A DNA stretch of 64,000 nucleotides, from contig NZ_FZNP01000006.1 of NCBI RefSeq assembly GCF_900188105.1, positions 372,001-436,000 of the forward strand, read 5' to 3'. Source of the DNA: Actinomadura mexicana (GTDB lineage: Bacteria; Actinomycetota; Actinomycetes; Streptosporangiales; Streptosporangiaceae). The position numbers and the translations under genes were made by a program. Below are positions 1 to 9,274 of this stretch, piece by piece (the first letter of the stretch is position 1; every line of letters begins with the position of its first letter). The notes under the pieces were generated by a model. The model saw only the letters and a program-made list of their open reading frames with translations, ran no database searches and was not told the origin of the DNA.

Positions 1-355
<355 letters not shown>

Positions 356-359
<4 letters not shown>

Positions 360-1090
360 GGTTCGAGGGAAAGGTCGCGGTCGTCACCGGGGCCGCGCAG
401 GGAATCGGCGAGGCGTACGCGCGGGCGCTGGCGTCCGAGGGCGCCCGCGTGGTCGTCGCGGACGTGGACGAGCGCGGCCGGGACGTGGCGGACGACATCG
501 AGGGCCTGTTCGTGCGGACGGACGTGTCCGACCCCGCGTCCGTGGACGCCATGGCCGGGGAGGCCGTGGAGCGGTTCGGCGGGATCGACCATCTCGTCAA
601 CAACGCCGCCATCTTCGGGACGATGAAGCTGGACTTCCTCTTCACCGTCGACTGGGACTACTACAAGAAGTTCATGTCGGTGAACATGGACGGCGCGCTG
701 CTGTGCGCGCGCGCTTGCTACCCCCACATGCAGGAGCGCGGCGGCGGTTCCATCGTCAACCAGTCGTCCACGGCCGCGTGGCAGTACTCGGGGTTCTACG
801 GGCTGGCCAAGGTCGGCGTCAACGGGCTCACGCAGCAGCTCGCGCACGAGCTGGGCAGCATGAACATCCGCGTGAACGCGATCGCGCCGGGCCCGATCGA
901 CACCGAGGCCAACCGGACGGTCGTGCCGGGCGACATGTCGCAGAAGATCGTCCGCGACAAGATGGCGCTCAAGCGGATGGGGTCGCCCGAGGACCTGGTG
1001 GGTGCCTGCCTGTTCCTGCTGTCGGACGACGCCGCGTGGATCACCGGCCAGATCGTCAACGTCGACGGCGGCGAGGTGTTCCGGGCATGA
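356..1090 (+). CDS. Short-chain dehydrogenase/reductase (SDR), GTG start
   Basis: A classical 244-residue SDR. The N-terminus has the Rossmann glycine motif TGAAQGIG (residues ~11-18), followed by the NNAA motif (~81-84), a catalytic serine near 138 and the YxxxK pair in YGLAK (~150). The end, ITGQIVNVDGGEVF, is the usual SDR C-terminus. Such enzymes reversibly oxidise alcohols with NAD(P)H. It overlaps the aldehyde dehydrogenase by 4 bp and the next gene by ATGA, so the cluster is tightly coupled. The substrate cannot be told from sequence. Confidence 0.93.
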
Positions 1091-1974
1091 GCGGGGACGA
1101 GCCGGAGGGGCGCGTCCCCCCGGCGGGTGAACGCGTGCCGGTCGGCTTCATCGGGCTCGGGCAGATGGGGGCGCCGATGGCGACCCGCCTGGCCGGCAGG
1201 GGGCTGGCCGTGTACGACGCGCGCGCCGAGGCGATGGCGCCGCTGGTGAAGGCGGGTGCGCGGGCCGCGAAGAGCGTCGCCGAGGTGGCCGCGCACTGCG
1301 ACCTGGTCTCGGTCATGGTCCGGGACGACGCCCAGGTGACGGAGGTGGGCGAGGAGGTGCTCGCGAGCGCCCGTCCGGGCACGGTCCTGGCGGTCCATTC
1401 GACGATCCGCGCGCGGACCGCCGAGGACCTGGCCTCGCGAGCGCGGCGCTACGGGATCGAGGTGGTGGACGCGCCGGTGAGCGGCGGGTTCATGGGGGCG
1501 AGCGCGGGCAGCCTCGCGGTCATGGTCGGCGGGACGGACGAGGCGTTCGAGCGCTGCCGCGAGCCGTTCGGCGCCTGGGCGGACCTCGTCCTGCACATGG
1601 GGCCGGTCGGCGCGGGAACCCGCACGAAGCTGGCCCGCAACATGCTGCACTTCATCTCGTTCACCGCCGCCGCGGAGGCGCAGCGGCTCGCGGAGGCGGC
1701 CGGGGTGTCGCTGCGCAAGCTCGGCCGGGTCGTCCGGCACACCGACGCGATCACCGGCGGCGCCGGATCCATCATGCTGCGGCCGACGACCGCGCCGCTG
1801 GCGCCGGACGACGACCTGTACGACATCCTGCGGCACACGCGGGACCTCGGTGAGAAGGACCTGTCCCTCGCGCTGGAGCTGGCGGACGAGCTGGGGGTCG
1901 ACGCCCCGCTCGCCCGGATCGCCCTCGATCGTTTCGGTGCGGGACTCGGTCTGGTGGGAGAGGCCAATGACTGA
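1087..1974 (+). CDS. NAD(P)-dependent oxidoreductase, 3-hydroxyisobutyrate dehydrogenase family
   Basis: Starting at the ATG that overlaps the SDR stop gives 295 residues, normal for the family. The dinucleotide-binding motif GFIGLGQMGAPMA follows a 16-residue leader. The substrate-binding DAPVSGG block is at ~125-131 and the catalytic-lysine region reads GTRTKLARNM (~179). The family oxidises beta-hydroxyacids or reduces aldehydes and imines. An open frame continues upstream to 703, but that part is the shadow of the SDR gene. It ends by overlapping the next ATG (ATGACTGA). Confidence 0.9.
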   Translation: MSGDEPEGRVPPAGERVPVGFIGLGQMGAPMATRLAGRGLAVYDARAEAMAPLVKAGARAAKSVAEVAAHCDLVSVMVRDDAQVTEVGEEVLASARPGTVLAVHSTIRARTAEDLASRARRYGIEVVDAPVSGGFMGASAGSLAVMVGGTDEAFERCREPFGAWADLVLHMGPVGAGTRTKLARNMLHFISFTAAAEAQRLAEAAGVSLRKLGRVVRHTDAITGGAGSIMLRPTTAPLAPDDDLYDILRHTRDLGEKDLSLALELADELGVDAPLARIALDRFGAGLGLVGEAND

Positions 1975-2449
1975 GCGAAGCGAACCGGGGGGCGTGGGGG
2001 GTCGCCCCCCCACAGGAAACAGAGACGAGCGAAGCGAACCGGGGGGCGTGGAAGGTCGTCCTTCTGGGGACCGGTCTGCCGAGGGTCGGCGTGAGCGTGG
2101 GCTGGAGATGATGCGCCGGGTCTACGGCTGGGAGGTCTCGGACGGGCCCGGCGACTTCTTCGGCATCACCGTCGAGCACCTCTTCGGCGAGATCTGGACG
2201 CGGCCCGGGCTGAGCATGCGCGACCGGCGGCTGCTGCTCGTCGGGGTCCTCGCCGGTCAGGGGCTGAACGACGTCCTCGACATCCAGATCCCGGCGGCGC
2301 TGGCCAACGGGGAGCTGTCCCCGGACGAGCTGCGCGAGATCGGCGTCTTCCTCACCCACTACGTCGGGTGGCCGCTCGGTTCGAAGTTGAGCGTCCAGAT
2401 CGACACGCTGATCGCCAGGCATGAGAAGCGCGAGCGGCGGGACGGTTAG
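1967..2449 (+). CDS. Carboxymuconolactone decarboxylase family protein with repeat-derived N-terminal tail
   Basis: The last ~115 residues (from MMRRVYGWE at 2108) match the small CMD/AhpD helical fold, including the ends GQGLNDVLDIQIPAALANG and THYVGWP. The start at 1967 overlaps the previous stop, giving 160 residues. The first ~47 residues are low-complexity (ERSEPGGV..GRP twice) and are encoded by a duplicated GC-rich repeat, not by family sequence. The ATGs at 2108/2111 are the alternative starts. The stop overlaps that of the convergent acetamidase-like gene. No clear CxxC peroxidase motif is visible, so a lactone decarboxylase-like or structural role is more likely than AhpD activity. 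Confidence 0.8.
   Translation: MTERSEPGGVGGRPPTGNRDERSEPGGVEGRPSGDRSAEGRRERGLEMMRRVYGWEVSDGPGDFFGITVEHLFGEIWTRPGLSMRDRRLLLVGVLAGQGLNDVLDIQIPAALANGELSPDELREIGVFLTHYVGWPLGSKLSVQIDTLIARHEKRERRDG
1973..2051. repeat. Duplicated 25-bp GC-rich repeat at the start of the CMD gene
   Basis: A 25-bp unit beginning GAGCGAAGCGAACCGGGG occurs at 1973-1997 and again at 2027-2051, 54 bp apart. Between them is a palindrome with GGGGGTCGCCCCC. Related GC-rich pieces occur at the start of plsC, the end of leuC, the nuoK/nuoL junction and the tRNA-Glu array, so this looks like a dispersed, non-coding repeat family of the genome (inference). Confidence 0.75.
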
Positions 2450-3018
2450 CACAGGCGCGGGGTCGGGTCGGGCATCAGCATCGGCCCGGTCACGCGGAAC
2501 CGTTCGACGCCCTGCCGGGTGAGGCTGACGCGCAGGTCGATCCAGCCGGACACGCCGGGCTCGCCGCAGTCGTAGGCGCCGCTTCGCGGGAAGTGCAGGT
2601 CGCCCACCGACAGCTTCGCGCCCCGCACGTGCACCGGCAGCAGGAGGCGGGAGCCGGCGGAGAGCGGTGCGATGAGGCATCCGCCCACGTCGCGACCGCG
2701 CGCTTCGCCGGGCACGGCCACGGGGCCGGGCGGCGCGCAGCCGATGACCCCGGGGTGGCCGCCGGCGTCGTGCCCGCCTCCGGGGCGCCCGACGGCGAGC
2801 ACGTCCACCACGATCACGTCTCCGGGCTCCGCTCCGACGACGACGAGCGGACCGCACAGCAGGATCCCTCCGCCGGGTTCCCGGCCGGGGCACTCCATCC
2901 GGACGGATCCGCCCGTGATGACCTCCGCCACTCCCGGGATGTCGGGGTGCCAGTGGGAGTGTCCGAGAACGTCCCGCATCCCGGGGTCGTCGAGGTCGAA
3001 CACGGCTGGGGAGAGCAT
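2446..3018 (-). CDS. Acetamidase/formamidase-like protein, short form
   Basis: The ATG at 3018 is preceded by AAGGAG with good spacing, giving 190 residues. Sequence features resemble the FmdA/AmdA fold: a GHSHWHPDIPG segment near the start, PGDVIVVDV, a HPGVIGCAPPG block, and VRGAKLSVGDLHF near 140. Known acetamidases and formamidases are about 300-400 residues, so this is a shortened relative and may lack part of the active site. It converges on the CMD gene with overlapping stops. Amidase activity is unproven. Confidence 0.65.
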   Translation of the reverse strand: MLSPAVFDLDDPGMRDVLGHSHWHPDIPGVAEVITGGSVRMECPGREPGGGILLCGPLVVVGAEPGDVIVVDVLAVGRPGGGHDAGGHPGVIGCAPPGPVAVPGEARGRDVGGCLIAPLSAGSRLLLPVHVRGAKLSVGDLHFPRSGAYDCGEPGVSGWIDLRVSLTRQGVERFRVTGPMLMPDPTPRLC

Positions 3019-3177
3019 CGGGCAGAGCTCCTTCCGGCAGGGGTCAGACGGTGCTCCGATCGTGCCCAGCTGCTGTTTCCGGACGGTTTCGGCGTGCTGA
3101 CGCTCGCGTAAGACGGCCTTCACCGGAAGATTCCCCACCCCGGGGAACCCGGCCGCGGACGCGAGCGTCCAAGGTCC

Positions 3178-5043
3178 ATGCGTGGTCGTATCTTGCTCCC
3201 GGTCGCAACGACGCTCCTGCTGGGCGGGATCGCCGGATGCGACAAGTCAGGACAGGTCGACGACCGGAACACCGAAGCGCCGCCGGTACGGCTCGTCGCC
3301 TATCGCGGCTGTGACGCGCTCCTCGACGAGCTGCGCCGCGCCACCTCGGCCAAGGTCGGCCCTTACGGGCTCGACGGCGTGCGCAGCGACGGCATCGAGG
3401 CCCTGGCGAAGGCGCCGAGCGCGGGCAAGGTGCCCGGGGCTCCCCCGCCCACTCCGGAGCACTCCACCACGAACTCGCACGAACCGGACGCGGACGAGCC
3501 CGATCTCGTGAAGACCGACGGCCGCAGGATCGTCGCGTTCGCCCGGGGACGGCTCAGGGTCATCGACCCGGCGTCGCGCAAGGTGACGCACTCGCTGGAA
3601 CTGCCGGGCGGCACCCGCTACGACAACGGGGAACTGCTGCTGAGCGGTGACCGCGTGCTCGTGCTGACACGGCAGACCGGAGCCGTCATCTTCGACGGGC
3701 CGGTACCGGGCGGGCCGGCGCCGGGGCGGCCGCTGCCCGGGCCGACGCAGACGACGCGCCTCACGCTGGTCGACCTGTCCGGTGAGCCGAAGGTCGCCGG
3801 GACGATGACGTCCGGCGCCGACTACCTGGACGCGCGGCAGACCGGCTCCACGGTCCGCGTGGTGGTGAGGTCCCAGCCGCGCATCTACTTCCCGGGCGGC
3901 GACGGTGAGAAGAAGGCCACCGCGGCGAACCGGGAGGCCGTGTCGAAGGCCCCGCTCGACGCCTGGCTCCCGTCCTTCGAGGTGGAGGGTGGGACGACGT
4001 ACCGGACACCGTGCGACCAGGTCAGCCACCCGTCCTCGCGCGCGGGTTCCTCGATGCTGACCATGCTGACCTTCGACCTGGCCAGGGGCCTCGGCGACCC
4101 GCAGCCGGTCGCGGTGACCGCCGACGGCTCGACCGTCTACGGCAACGGGGAGAGCCTCTATGTCACCGGCACTCCCCCGGAGCTGTTCGCGTGGCCGCGC
4201 AAGAAGGCGGTCGAGCCGCGTACGGAAATCTACAAGTTCGACATCCGCGGCAGCGGACGCCCCAGTTACGTGGCCTCAGGCTCGGTGAAGGGCTTCCTGC
4301 TCAACCAGTACTCGATGTCGGAGCACGAGGGGAACCTGCGCCTGGCCGCGACCACCAGCCGGATCGAGCCCGGCAGCCGGGAGTCGCAGAGCTCGGTGTA
4401 CGTCCTGGCCCAGCGCGGCGCGCGCCTCGACCAGATCGGACGGCTCGACGGCCTCGGCAAAGGCGAGCAGATCCACTCCGTCCGGTTCATCGGCGCCACC
4501 GGCTACGTCGTGACGTTCCGGCAGACCGACCCGCTGTACGTCGTCGACCTCAAGGACCCCCGCCACCCCCGGACCACCGGCGAACTCAAGATCAACGGCT
4601 ACTCCGCCCACCTGCACCCGACGGCGGACGGGAGGCTGCTCGGCGTGGGGCAGGACGCCGACTCCTCCGGCCGGACGAGCGGCCTGCAGGTGTCCCTCTT
4701 CGACGTCTCCGCCGAGCCACGCAGGCTGAGCGCCTACAAGCTCCCCGGGGCGACGTCCCAGGCGGAGTTCGAACCGCACGCGTTCCTGTACTGGCCGAAG
4801 ACCGGCCTCACGGTCGTCCCGGTGGCGCCTCGGGACGGCGGCCGGCCCGAGGCCCTCGCCCTCAGAATCACCGGCACGACCGTCACGAGGCTCGGAACCG
4901 TCCGGACCCCGGGCGCGGACTCCGGCGACGGCGTCAGCCGCTCGCTCGTCATCGGCGACACCCTCTGGACGTTCTCCGGCGCAGGCGCGCACGCCGTCGA
5001 CGCGTCCACCCTCAAGGGCGGCGACTGGCTCCCCTACGGCTAG
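3178..5043 (+). CDS. Secreted lipoprotein with C-terminal beta-propeller domain
   Basis: The 621-residue product begins with a type II signal peptide (MRGRILLPVATTLLLGG) and lipobox IAGC, so Cys21 should be lipidated and the protein anchored outside the membrane. After a linker it has the EPDADEPDLVKTDG signature of COG4880/Beta_propel proteins, secreted propellers distantly related to WD-40 repeats, followed by repeated VxDL/LxVID blades to the end. Function is unknown, presumably a protein-binding scaffold. Its stop overlaps the ddl stop on the other strand. Confidence 0.85.
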   Translation: MRGRILLPVATTLLLGGIAGCDKSGQVDDRNTEAPPVRLVAYRGCDALLDELRRATSAKVGPYGLDGVRSDGIEALAKAPSAGKVPGAPPPTPEHSTTNSHEPDADEPDLVKTDGRRIVAFARGRLRVIDPASRKVTHSLELPGGTRYDNGELLLSGDRVLVLTRQTGAVIFDGPVPGGPAPGRPLPGPTQTTRLTLVDLSGEPKVAGTMTSGADYLDARQTGSTVRVVVRSQPRIYFPGGDGEKKATAANREAVSKAPLDAWLPSFEVEGGTTYRTPCDQVSHPSSRAGSSMLTMLTFDLARGLGDPQPVAVTADGSTVYGNGESLYVTGTPPELFAWPRKKAVEPRTEIYKFDIRGSGRPSYVASGSVKGFLLNQYSMSEHEGNLRLAATTSRIEPGSRESQSSVYVLAQRGARLDQIGRLDGLGKGEQIHSVRFIGATGYVVTFRQTDPLYVVDLKDPRHPRTTGELKINGYSAHLHPTADGRLLGVGQDADSSGRTSGLQVSLFDVSAEPRRLSAYKLPGATSQAEFEPHAFLYWPKTGLTVVPVAPRDGGRPEALALRITGTTVTRLGTVRTPGADSGDGVSRSLVIGDTLWTFSGAGAHAVDASTLKGGDWLPYG

Positions 5044-6164
5044 CGCAGCCCCGTCGATCGCTGGAGCGCCGTCTGGATGAGCCGGTCGACCAGCGCCGGG
5101 TAGTCCAGCCCGGTCGCCGCCCACATCTGCGGGAACGCCGACGCCGGGGTGAAGCCCGGCATCGTGTTGATCTCGTTGAGGATCCAGCGGCCGTCGGGCG
5201 TGTGGAAGAAGTCGACCCGGGCGAGGCCCTCGCAGTCGAGGGCGTCGAACGCCTGCACCGCGATGCGGCGGACCTCCTCGATCGCCGCGGGCGGCAGGTC
5301 CGGCGGCACGGCCATGGTGGTGGAGCCGTCGAGGTACTTCGTCTCGAAGTCGTAGAAGTCGTGGTCGCCCGCCATCAGCACCTCGGCGGGCAGGCTGGCC
5401 TCGGCGGGGCCGTCGTCCACGCCCTGCAGGACGCCGCACTCGATCTCGCGGCCCTCGACCGCGGCCTCCACGATGACCTTCGGGTCGTGCTCGCGGGCCG
5501 CCTCGACCGCGGCCTCCAGGCCGGCCTCGCCGGTGACGCGGGTGATGCCCATGCTCGACCCGGCGCGGGCCGGCTTGACGAACACCGGCGTCCCGCCGGC
5601 GAGGCCGAGCTCCCTGATGATCTCGTCGAGCTTGCGCTTGCGCTCGCGCCGCCACTCCCGGTCGCCGACCAGCACGTACGGGCCGACCGGCAGGCCGCGC
5701 GCCTGCCAGACGAGCTTCATGAACCCCTTGTCCATGCCGACCGCGCTGGCCAGCACGCCGGCGCCGACGTAGCGGATGCCGGCGAGGTCGAGCAGCCCCT
5801 GGATCGTGCCGTCCTCGCCGTAGGGACCGTGCAGCAGCGGCAGGACCACGTCGACGTCGCCGAGGGTCGCCGGCACCTCGCCCGGCCGGACCACCATCAG
5901 GCCGCGGGCGTCGGGGTCGAACGGCAGCGCGAGGACGCCGCCCTCCCCGGTCACCTCCGGGAGCCGGCCGTCCTCGATCGCCAGGCGCAGGTCCGCGGGC
6001 GGGAGCACCCAGCGCCCGTCACGGGCGATGCCGATCGGCACGACCTCGTACCGGTCCCGGTCGATGGCGGCCATGACGGCGCCCGCGGTGACGCAGGAGA
6101 TGGCGTGCTCGGAGCTGCGCCCGCCGAAGACCACCGCCACGCGGATCCTAGAAACCTGGGACAT
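5040..6164 (-). CDS. ddl: D-alanine--D-alanine ligase
   Basis: This 374-residue ATP-grasp enzyme joins two D-alanines for the peptidoglycan stem peptide in the cytoplasm. It starts with VAVVFGGRSSEHAIS, the Ddl N-terminal motif. The ATP-grasp core has KPARAGSSMGI, EIECGVL and the metal-binding NEINTMPGFTP. The F/Y residue that separates D-Ala from D-lactate specificity was not assigned. It lies 71 bp downstream of gpsA in the same direction, the plsC-gpsA-ddl order common in actinomycetes. Confidence 0.96.
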   Translation of the reverse strand: MSQVSRIRVAVVFGGRSSEHAISCVTAGAVMAAIDRDRYEVVPIGIARDGRWVLPPADLRLAIEDGRLPEVTGEGGVLALPFDPDARGLMVVRPGEVPATLGDVDVVLPLLHGPYGEDGTIQGLLDLAGIRYVGAGVLASAVGMDKGFMKLVWQARGLPVGPYVLVGDREWRRERKRKLDEIIRELGLAGGTPVFVKPARAGSSMGITRVTGEAGLEAAVEAAREHDPKVIVEAAVEGREIECGVLQGVDDGPAEASLPAEVLMAGDHDFYDFETKYLDGSTTMAVPPDLPPAAIEEVRRIAVQAFDALDCEGLARVDFFHTPDGRWILNEINTMPGFTPASAFPQMWAATGLDYPALVDRLIQTALQRSTGLR

Positions 6165-6235
6165 GACGCCCGACCCTACCGGTGATCAGCACGGGTCGGC
6201 CACGAGCGAACCGGGCGCGGTGCGCGGTCATTCCG

Positions 6236-7246
6236 TCACACCCCGTACCGTTCGGGCTTGGGAGACCGCGAAATCAGCGAGATCGCCGCCTCCTTGATCG
6301 GTATGCCGCGGTGCAGCACGGCGGTGACGGCCTCGGTGATCGGCATCTCCACGTTGTGCTTGCGCGCCAGCTCCAGCACCGCCTCGGCCGACTTCACGCC
6401 CTCCGCGGTCTGCTTGGTGACGGCGATGACCTCGTCCAGCGTCATGCCGCGGCCGAGGTTCTCGCCGAACGTCCGGTTGCGCGCGAGCGGCGAGACGCAC
6501 GAGGCGACGAGGTCGCCCATCCCGGCGAGGCCCGCGAAGGTGTGCTCGTCGGCGCCGAGGGCGGCGCCCAGCCGGGCGATCTCGGCCAGCCCGCGGGTCA
6601 TCAGCAGCGCCTGGGTGTTGGAGCCGAACCCGAGCCCGACCGACATCCCGACGCACAGGGCGACGACGTTCTTCACCGCGCCGCCCAGCTCGACGCCGAT
6701 CACGTCCGTGGAGGTGTAGACGCGGAAGTAGGACGTCATGGTGGCGGCCTGCAGGCCGCGCGCGGCGTCCTCGTCGACGCACGCGGCGACGGCGGCGCTG
6801 GGCTCGCCGGTGGCGATCTCGCGCGCCACGTTCGGCCCGCTGAACACCGCGACCCGCTCCTCGGGGACGTCGGCGACCTCGCGGATCACCTCCGACATCC
6901 GGCGGGTGGTGCCGAGCTCGACGCCCTTCATCAGGCTGACCAGGACGGCCTCGCGCGGCAGCAGCGCGACCCAGCCGCCGAGGTTGTGCCGCAGCGTCTG
7001 CGCCGGGACGGCGAGCGCCACGAAGTCGGCGCCCCGCAGGGCCTCCGCCGGGTCCAGGGTCGCGCGGACGGTGCCGGGGAGCGGGACGCCCGGCAGGTAG
7101 TCGGTGTTCTCGTGCCGTTCGTTGATGCCCTCGACCACCTCCGGGCGGCGTCCCCACAGGGTGACCTCGCCGCCGGCGTCGTGCAGCATCATCGCGAACG
7201 TGGTGCCCCAGGACCCGGAGCCCATCACCGCGGTACGGAAGGTCAC
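6236..7246 (-). CDS. gpsA: NAD(P)+ glycerol-3-phosphate dehydrogenase
   Basis: With the GTG at 7246, which overlaps the plsC stop (GTGA), the product is 336 residues, the normal GpsA length. It shows the Rossmann motif MGSGSWGTTFA at the start, the SGPNVAREIA block (~137), the catalytic-lysine region ELGGAVKNVVAL (~190) and the NTQALLMTRG segment. It reduces dihydroxyacetone phosphate to sn-glycerol-3-phosphate for phospholipids, which fits coupling to the acyltransferase upstream. Confidence 0.96.
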   Translation of the reverse strand: MTFRTAVMGSGSWGTTFAMMLHDAGGEVTLWGRRPEVVEGINERHENTDYLPGVPLPGTVRATLDPAEALRGADFVALAVPAQTLRHNLGGWVALLPREAVLVSLMKGVELGTTRRMSEVIREVADVPEERVAVFSGPNVAREIATGEPSAAVAACVDEDAARGLQAATMTSYFRVYTSTDVIGVELGGAVKNVVALCVGMSVGLGFGSNTQALLMTRGLAEIARLGAALGADEHTFAGLAGMGDLVASCVSPLARNRTFGENLGRGMTLDEVIAVTKQTAEGVKSAEAVLELARKHNVEMPITEAVTAVLHRGIPIKEAAISLISRSPKPERYGV

Positions 7247-8217
7247 GAGTCGGCCGCCTTCGGCTCGGCCGCGCGCCACCCGGCGGACTCGGGACCGGCC
7301 GGTCCCGCCTGCTCGGGAACCGCGCCCCCGGCAGCGTCGGCCACGCCGTCGGCGACCGCGTCCGCGGCCAGGCCGGCGACCGCGTCCGCGGTTGCGCCGG
7401 CCGCGTCCGCCTCGGCGGCGCGGCGGCGCTCCTCCAGGACCTTGTGGTGGTCGAAGGGCACGGCCGGGGGCTCCTCGCCGCGCAGCTCGCCGAGCAGGGC
7501 GGTGATCGCGGCCATGATGTCGTCGGTGGCGGCGCGCAGGGTCTCGCGGTCCAGCGGGAGCCCCGCGTACCGCGACAGGTCCACGGGCGGCCCGGCGATC
7601 ACCTTCATCTTCTTGCGCGGCAGCGGGTGGACGCCCTTCTTCAGGCTGCCCGCGAGGCCCTTCTGCTCGCCCTTCCTGTACGGCATCAGCTCGTGCGCGC
7701 CCCAGCTCGCGACCGGGACGACCTTGGCTCCGGTCTTCAGCGCCATCCGCGCGGCGCCGGTCTGCCCCGTCATGGGCCACAGCTCGGGGTCGCGGGTGCA
7801 GCTGCCCTCCGGGTAGAACATCAGGCATTCACCGGCCAGCAGGGCCTTCTCGGCGTCCCTGAGAGCGAGGGCGGCGTCGGCGCTGTCACGGTAGACCGGG
7901 ATCTGGCCGGTACCGCGCAGCACCGCCCCGAAGAACCTCACGTCGAACAGCGTGGACTTGGCCAGGTAGACGGGGTACCGGCCCGACTCGTAGACGAAGT
8001 GGGCGAGAGCGAGGGGGTCGGATTCGGAGATGTGGTTGGCGGCGATGATGACGCCGCCCTTCTTCGGGACGTTGCCCCGGCCGCGCCAGTCGCGCCCGAG
8101 CAGCCCGAACAGCAGCGGCCTCAGGATGGCGATCGTGAGCATGCGCCATCCCGGCGAGTAGCGGTGGCCCGGGGGGCCCTCCTGCGAGGGGGCGCCCCCC
8201 TGCTTCGCTCCGCTCAT
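7243..8217 (-). CDS. plsC: 1-acyl-sn-glycerol-3-phosphate acyltransferase (PlsC-type)
   Basis: The 324-residue protein has the acyltransferase motifs NHISESD (HX4D, ~77-83) and EGSCTR (~137), with PVYLAKSTLF and IPVYRDS between them. It acylates lysophosphatidate at the membrane. The last ~65 residues are Ala-rich and probably disordered. The first ~16 residues (MSGAKQGGAPSQEGPP) are encoded by a GC-rich repeat, so the conserved start may be further in, near GHRYSPGWRM. It begins the plsC-gpsA-ddl set and diverges from fbiD. Confidence 0.92.
   Translation of the reverse strand: MSGAKQGGAPSQEGPPGHRYSPGWRMLTIAILRPLLFGLLGRDWRGRGNVPKKGGVIIAANHISESDPLALAHFVYESGRYPVYLAKSTLFDVRFFGAVLRGTGQIPVYRDSADAALALRDAEKALLAGECLMFYPEGSCTRDPELWPMTGQTGAARMALKTGAKVVPVASWGAHELMPYRKGEQKGLAGSLKKGVHPLPRKKMKVIAGPPVDLSRYAGLPLDRETLRAATDDIMAAITALLGELRGEEPPAVPFDHHKVLEERRRAAEADAAGATADAVAGLAADAVADGVADAAGGAVPEQAGPAGPESAGWRAAEPKAADS
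8171..8217. repeat. GC-rich repeat providing the start of plsC
   Basis: On the minus strand this reads ATGAGCGGAGCGAAGCAGG, then a GGGGGGCGCCCCC palindrome and another GGGCCCCCC block. Nearly the same ATGAGCGGAGCGA start occurs at 23273 in the nuoK/nuoL junction, and GAGCGAAGCGAA occurs at 1973 and 2027. The element supplies a start codon and about 16 low-complexity residues to PlsC. Confidence 0.6.
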
Positions 8218-8301
8218 CCCGCCCCTCCCTCGATCCGTCCCTCAGGTGAACCTGGGGTGTCCTCAAGTGTCGCGGTTGCGTGCGCATAGTGTCGAGTTGC
8301 C

Positions 8302-8979
8302 ATGTCTACACCAGCCCCCTCCGCGCAAACGCACGGAACGCCGCCGCTCCGGTGGTCGCTCGTCGTCCCCGTGAAGGTCCTCGCCAGGGCCAAGACCCGC
8401 ATGTCGGCGGCGGCCGGGCCGCACCGGGAGGCCCTGGCGCTCGCCGTCGCGGCCGACACGGTCGCCGCCGCGCTGCGCTGCGACCGGGTCCGCGAAGTGA
8501 TCGTAGTCACCGACGATCCCCTTCCGGCGGCCGAGCTCGCCGCCCTCGGCGCCCGGATCGTTCCGGACCTCCCGGACGCCGGCCTGAACCCCGCCCTGGT
8601 CTACGGCGCCGGCCGCGGCCGCGAGCTCGCCGCCGACGCCGGCGTCGGCGCGCTTTCAGCTGATTTGCCCGCTTTGCGACCACTTGAACTTACCCGCGTC
8701 CTGGACGCCGCCGGCGCCGCCCCCGAAGCGTTCGTGCCGGACGCGGCCGGCGTCGGCACGACGCTCTACACGGCCCGCCCGGGCGTCCCGTTCTCCCCCG
8801 CGTTCGGCGGCGGCTCGCGGACCGCCCACCGCGCCCGCGGCGCCCGGGAGATCCTCCTGCCCGGCACCGACAGCGTGCGCCGCGACGTCGACACCCCGGA
8901 CGATCTCCGCGCGGCACTCGCCCTCGGCACCGGTCCGCGCACCACGGCCGTCGCGTCCCGGCTGCCCTCATTGGCCTAG
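8302..8979 (+). CDS. fbiD: 2-phospho-L-lactate / phosphoenolpyruvate guanylyltransferase (F420 biosynthesis)
   Basis: The 225-residue protein matches CofC/FbiD. The N-terminal VPVKVLARAKTRM is the NTP-binding signature of the family, followed by VIVVTDDPLP, the DLPALRP block (~116) and the C-terminal FSPAFGGGS and RRDVDTPDDL segments. In actinobacteria FbiD activates phosphoenolpyruvate with GTP, the first committed step of coenzyme F420 synthesis. It is divergent from plsC, with about 84 bp between starts, and is followed 10 bp later by the small cold-shock-like gene. Confidence 0.93.
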   Translation: MSTPAPSAQTHGTPPLRWSLVVPVKVLARAKTRMSAAAGPHREALALAVAADTVAAALRCDRVREVIVVTDDPLPAAELAALGARIVPDLPDAGLNPALVYGAGRGRELAADAGVGALSADLPALRPLELTRVLDAAGAAPEAFVPDAAGVGTTLYTARPGVPFSPAFGGGSRTAHRARGAREILLPGTDSVRRDVDTPDDLRAALALGTGPRTTAVASRLPSLA

Positions 8980-8989
8980 AGTCTGGGGC

Positions 8990-9202
8990 ATGCAGGGGAC
9001 CGTGAAGGCGTTCGACGCCCAGACCCGTTCGGGGAGCGTGTTCCTCGATGACGGGACCGAGCTGCCCTTCGACGCCGAGGCGTTCGCGGCGGGCGGCCTG
9101 CGGCTGCTGCGCTTCGGCCAGCGGGTGAACCTCGCGCTGGACGGCGACCGGGTCTCGGTGGTCACGCTGTCGACCTTCCCTCTGCCCGCCCCGCCCGCCT
9201 GA
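8990..9202 (+). CDS. Small cold-shock-domain-like protein
   Basis: This 70-residue product starts MQGTVKAFDAQTRSGSVFLDDG and resembles the OB-fold start of cold-shock proteins, although the aromatic RNA-binding motif (KGFGFI) is altered to SGSVFL. The end reads FGQRVNLALDGDRVSVVTLS. It follows fbiD by 10 bp on the same strand and is probably co-transcribed. Nucleic-acid binding is plausible but weakened by the changed motif. Confidence 0.8.
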   Translation: MQGTVKAFDAQTRSGSVFLDDGTELPFDAEAFAAGGLRLLRFGQRVNLALDGDRVSVVTLSTFPLPAPPA

Positions 9203-9239
9203 ACAGGTCCGCCTGAACAGGTCCGCCTGAACAGGTCCG
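9198..9239. repeat. Three tandem 14-bp repeats over the stop codon of the cold-shock-like gene
   Basis: CCTGAACAGGTCCG occurs three times head to tail (9198-9211, 9212-9225, 9226-9239). The first copy contains the TGA stop of the upstream gene, and each copy includes the short palindrome CCTGAACAGG. No function is evident. Confidence 0.85.
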
Positions 9240-9274
9240 GCCGAGTTCAGGGAACCGGGCCCGGAAACGCGTCA

